Source: Bdellovibrio sp. SKB1291214 (GTDB lineage Bacteria; Bdellovibrionota; Bdellovibrionia; Bdellovibrionales; Bdellovibrionaceae). Taken from it: DNA of 64,000 bases. The stretch lies in NCBI RefSeq assembly GCF_002209355.2, contig NZ_CP106855.1:496001-560000 (forward strand), written 5' to 3'. Below the pieces are notes generated by a model. The model had not been told where the DNA came from. It did no database searches and saw nothing but the letters and a program-made list of their open reading frames with translations. A program made the position numbers and the translations under genes. The stretch's first letter is position 1. Every line of letters starts with the position of its first letter. Positions 63,373-64,000 of this stretch are shown here, piece after piece.

Positions 63373-64000
63373 ATGTTACGCGCAGGGCGGTTTCGCCACC
63401 GTCTTTTAGACGAATCATTTTTGCAGACACATTCCAGCCAAGCGGCTCGCTCCATTGCTCCCTTTTTAAATTTATGGCATCAGGGAACACTTTCTGATGT
63501 TGAAATGGCGTGTGCGTATCTTTTGACATTTATTTTCCTGCGCCGGCCCACAGATTTTTTGGGCGGTAAACACAATCTTCCTCTGCCTCAAACTGCTACC
63601 CAGGGGGTTCGTTCAGGATTCATTGTGTCAATACTTCGGGGAACTTTGCCCGCTGAGTTAGGCGTTTGCAAAAGTTTACGTCCCTTAGATAACGAGAGTG
63701 ATTTCGTATCAACTTTCTGTAGCCATAGCTGGCGTTCAATACCTTTTTCAGTCCAGCGGAGTCTGGCAGCTTGGCATAGCAAACTATATCCTTTGAATTT
63801 GATGACGACTTTACCCTCCGCTAACGATGTTTTGGCAATGCAAGCCCAGGGTCGTCGCTGTGTCAGTATGTTGATTGGTTCGGAAGAGATTCGGTCCTTT
63901 GTTGAAGAAGGCCGCGATGTTTTAGGATTTATCGTTCATGATCTTATTCATGCGGATCACTTTTTCCATGATCCCATCAGAGCTCAAGCCCAGGTTTTGT
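63373..64000 (+). CDS. unrecognised protein, partial (runs off right edge)
   Basis: At least 209 codons from the ATG at 63373 to the window end, with no in-frame stop. No signal peptide; soluble. I do not recognise the family. A stretch near residues 183-197 reads GFIVHDLIHADHFFHDP, with closely spaced His and Asp residues that could bind a metal (HDxxHxxHFF). Its ribosome binding site is weak and the start is uncertain. Divergent from the secreted nuclease gene with 135 nt between. Confidence 0.55.
   Translation, partial: MLRAGRFRHRLLDESFLQTHSSQAARSIAPFLNLWHQGTLSDVEMACAYLLTFIFLRRPTDFLGGKHNLPLPQTATQGVRSGFIVSILRGTLPAELGVCKSLRPLDNESDFVSTFCSHSWRSIPFSVQRSLAAWHSKLYPLNLMTTLPSANDVLAMQAQGRRCVSMLIGSEEIRSFVEEGRDVLGFIVHDLIHADHFFHDPIRAQAQVL

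Overview
The window reads as ordinary chromosome from a predatory Bdellovibrio-type bacterium (Bdellovibrionota). This is inference, based on the block prs - rplY(ctc) - pth - ychF, many exported hydrolases (M16, C1 papain-type, M23, S8, S1, CocE-type, SLT and amidase enzymes, a secreted HNH nuclease), abundant two-component proteins and many small lipoproteins. Coding density is high, most genes have good GGAGG-type ribosome binding sites, and many operons end in TTCG-loop or other strong intrinsic terminators.

Layout. 1-1604: an M16 zinc protease running off the left edge and a divergent DHFR/RibD-fold gene with an apparently leaderless promoter. 1617-4863: an AT-rich islet with a 703-residue protein carrying a PD-(D/E)xK-like nuclease motif and a Cys-rich lipoprotein, then two more lipoproteins up to 6265. 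6397-11964: a recombination-prone region built around three copies of one CAU-anticodon tRNA gene (6454 intact, 8833 with a broken acceptor stem, 11895 a remnant). The copies bracket a methyltransferase-Mrr fusion and a RecQ plus FAD-monooxygenase module. 11998-21743: SDR/AraC pair, two hybrid histidine kinases, an exported nucleotidyltransferase-like protein, and a MarR/GNAT pair with a palindrome inside its promoter. 21787-28485: exported proteases, DoxX, TerB-like, HEAT-repeat and coiled-coil membrane proteins.

28575-38584: dihydroorotase and YciB, a four-gene minus operon (PilZ, enoyl-CoA hydratase, DTW protein, chromate transporter), a subtilase, UppP and MscS, and ClpP. 38857-43936: S1 protease, a large coiled-coil exported protein, then a cell-wall amidase with RNase PH and RdgB. 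Between the coiled-coil gene and the amidase sits the most unusual element of the window. It is a textbook sigma-54 promoter on the minus strand, followed within 60 nt by two hairpins with poly-C loops and a ten-U terminator, which predicts a tiny C-rich small RNA. 44056-50276: SUMF1-type lipoprotein, the prs-rplY-pth-ychF housekeeping block (with a 104-bp palindromic repeat between pth and ychF) and a Tsx-like channel. 50446-64000: CocE-type hydrolase, an orphan peptide-ABC permease pair, SLT, PdxH/FKBP, a receiver lacking its phosphorylation aspartate, an OmpR-type two-component pair, an antiporter, ADP-ribosylglycohydrolase and HNH nuclease operon, and an unrecognised gene running off the right edge.

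Functions rest on visible motifs and general family knowledge; no searches were run.
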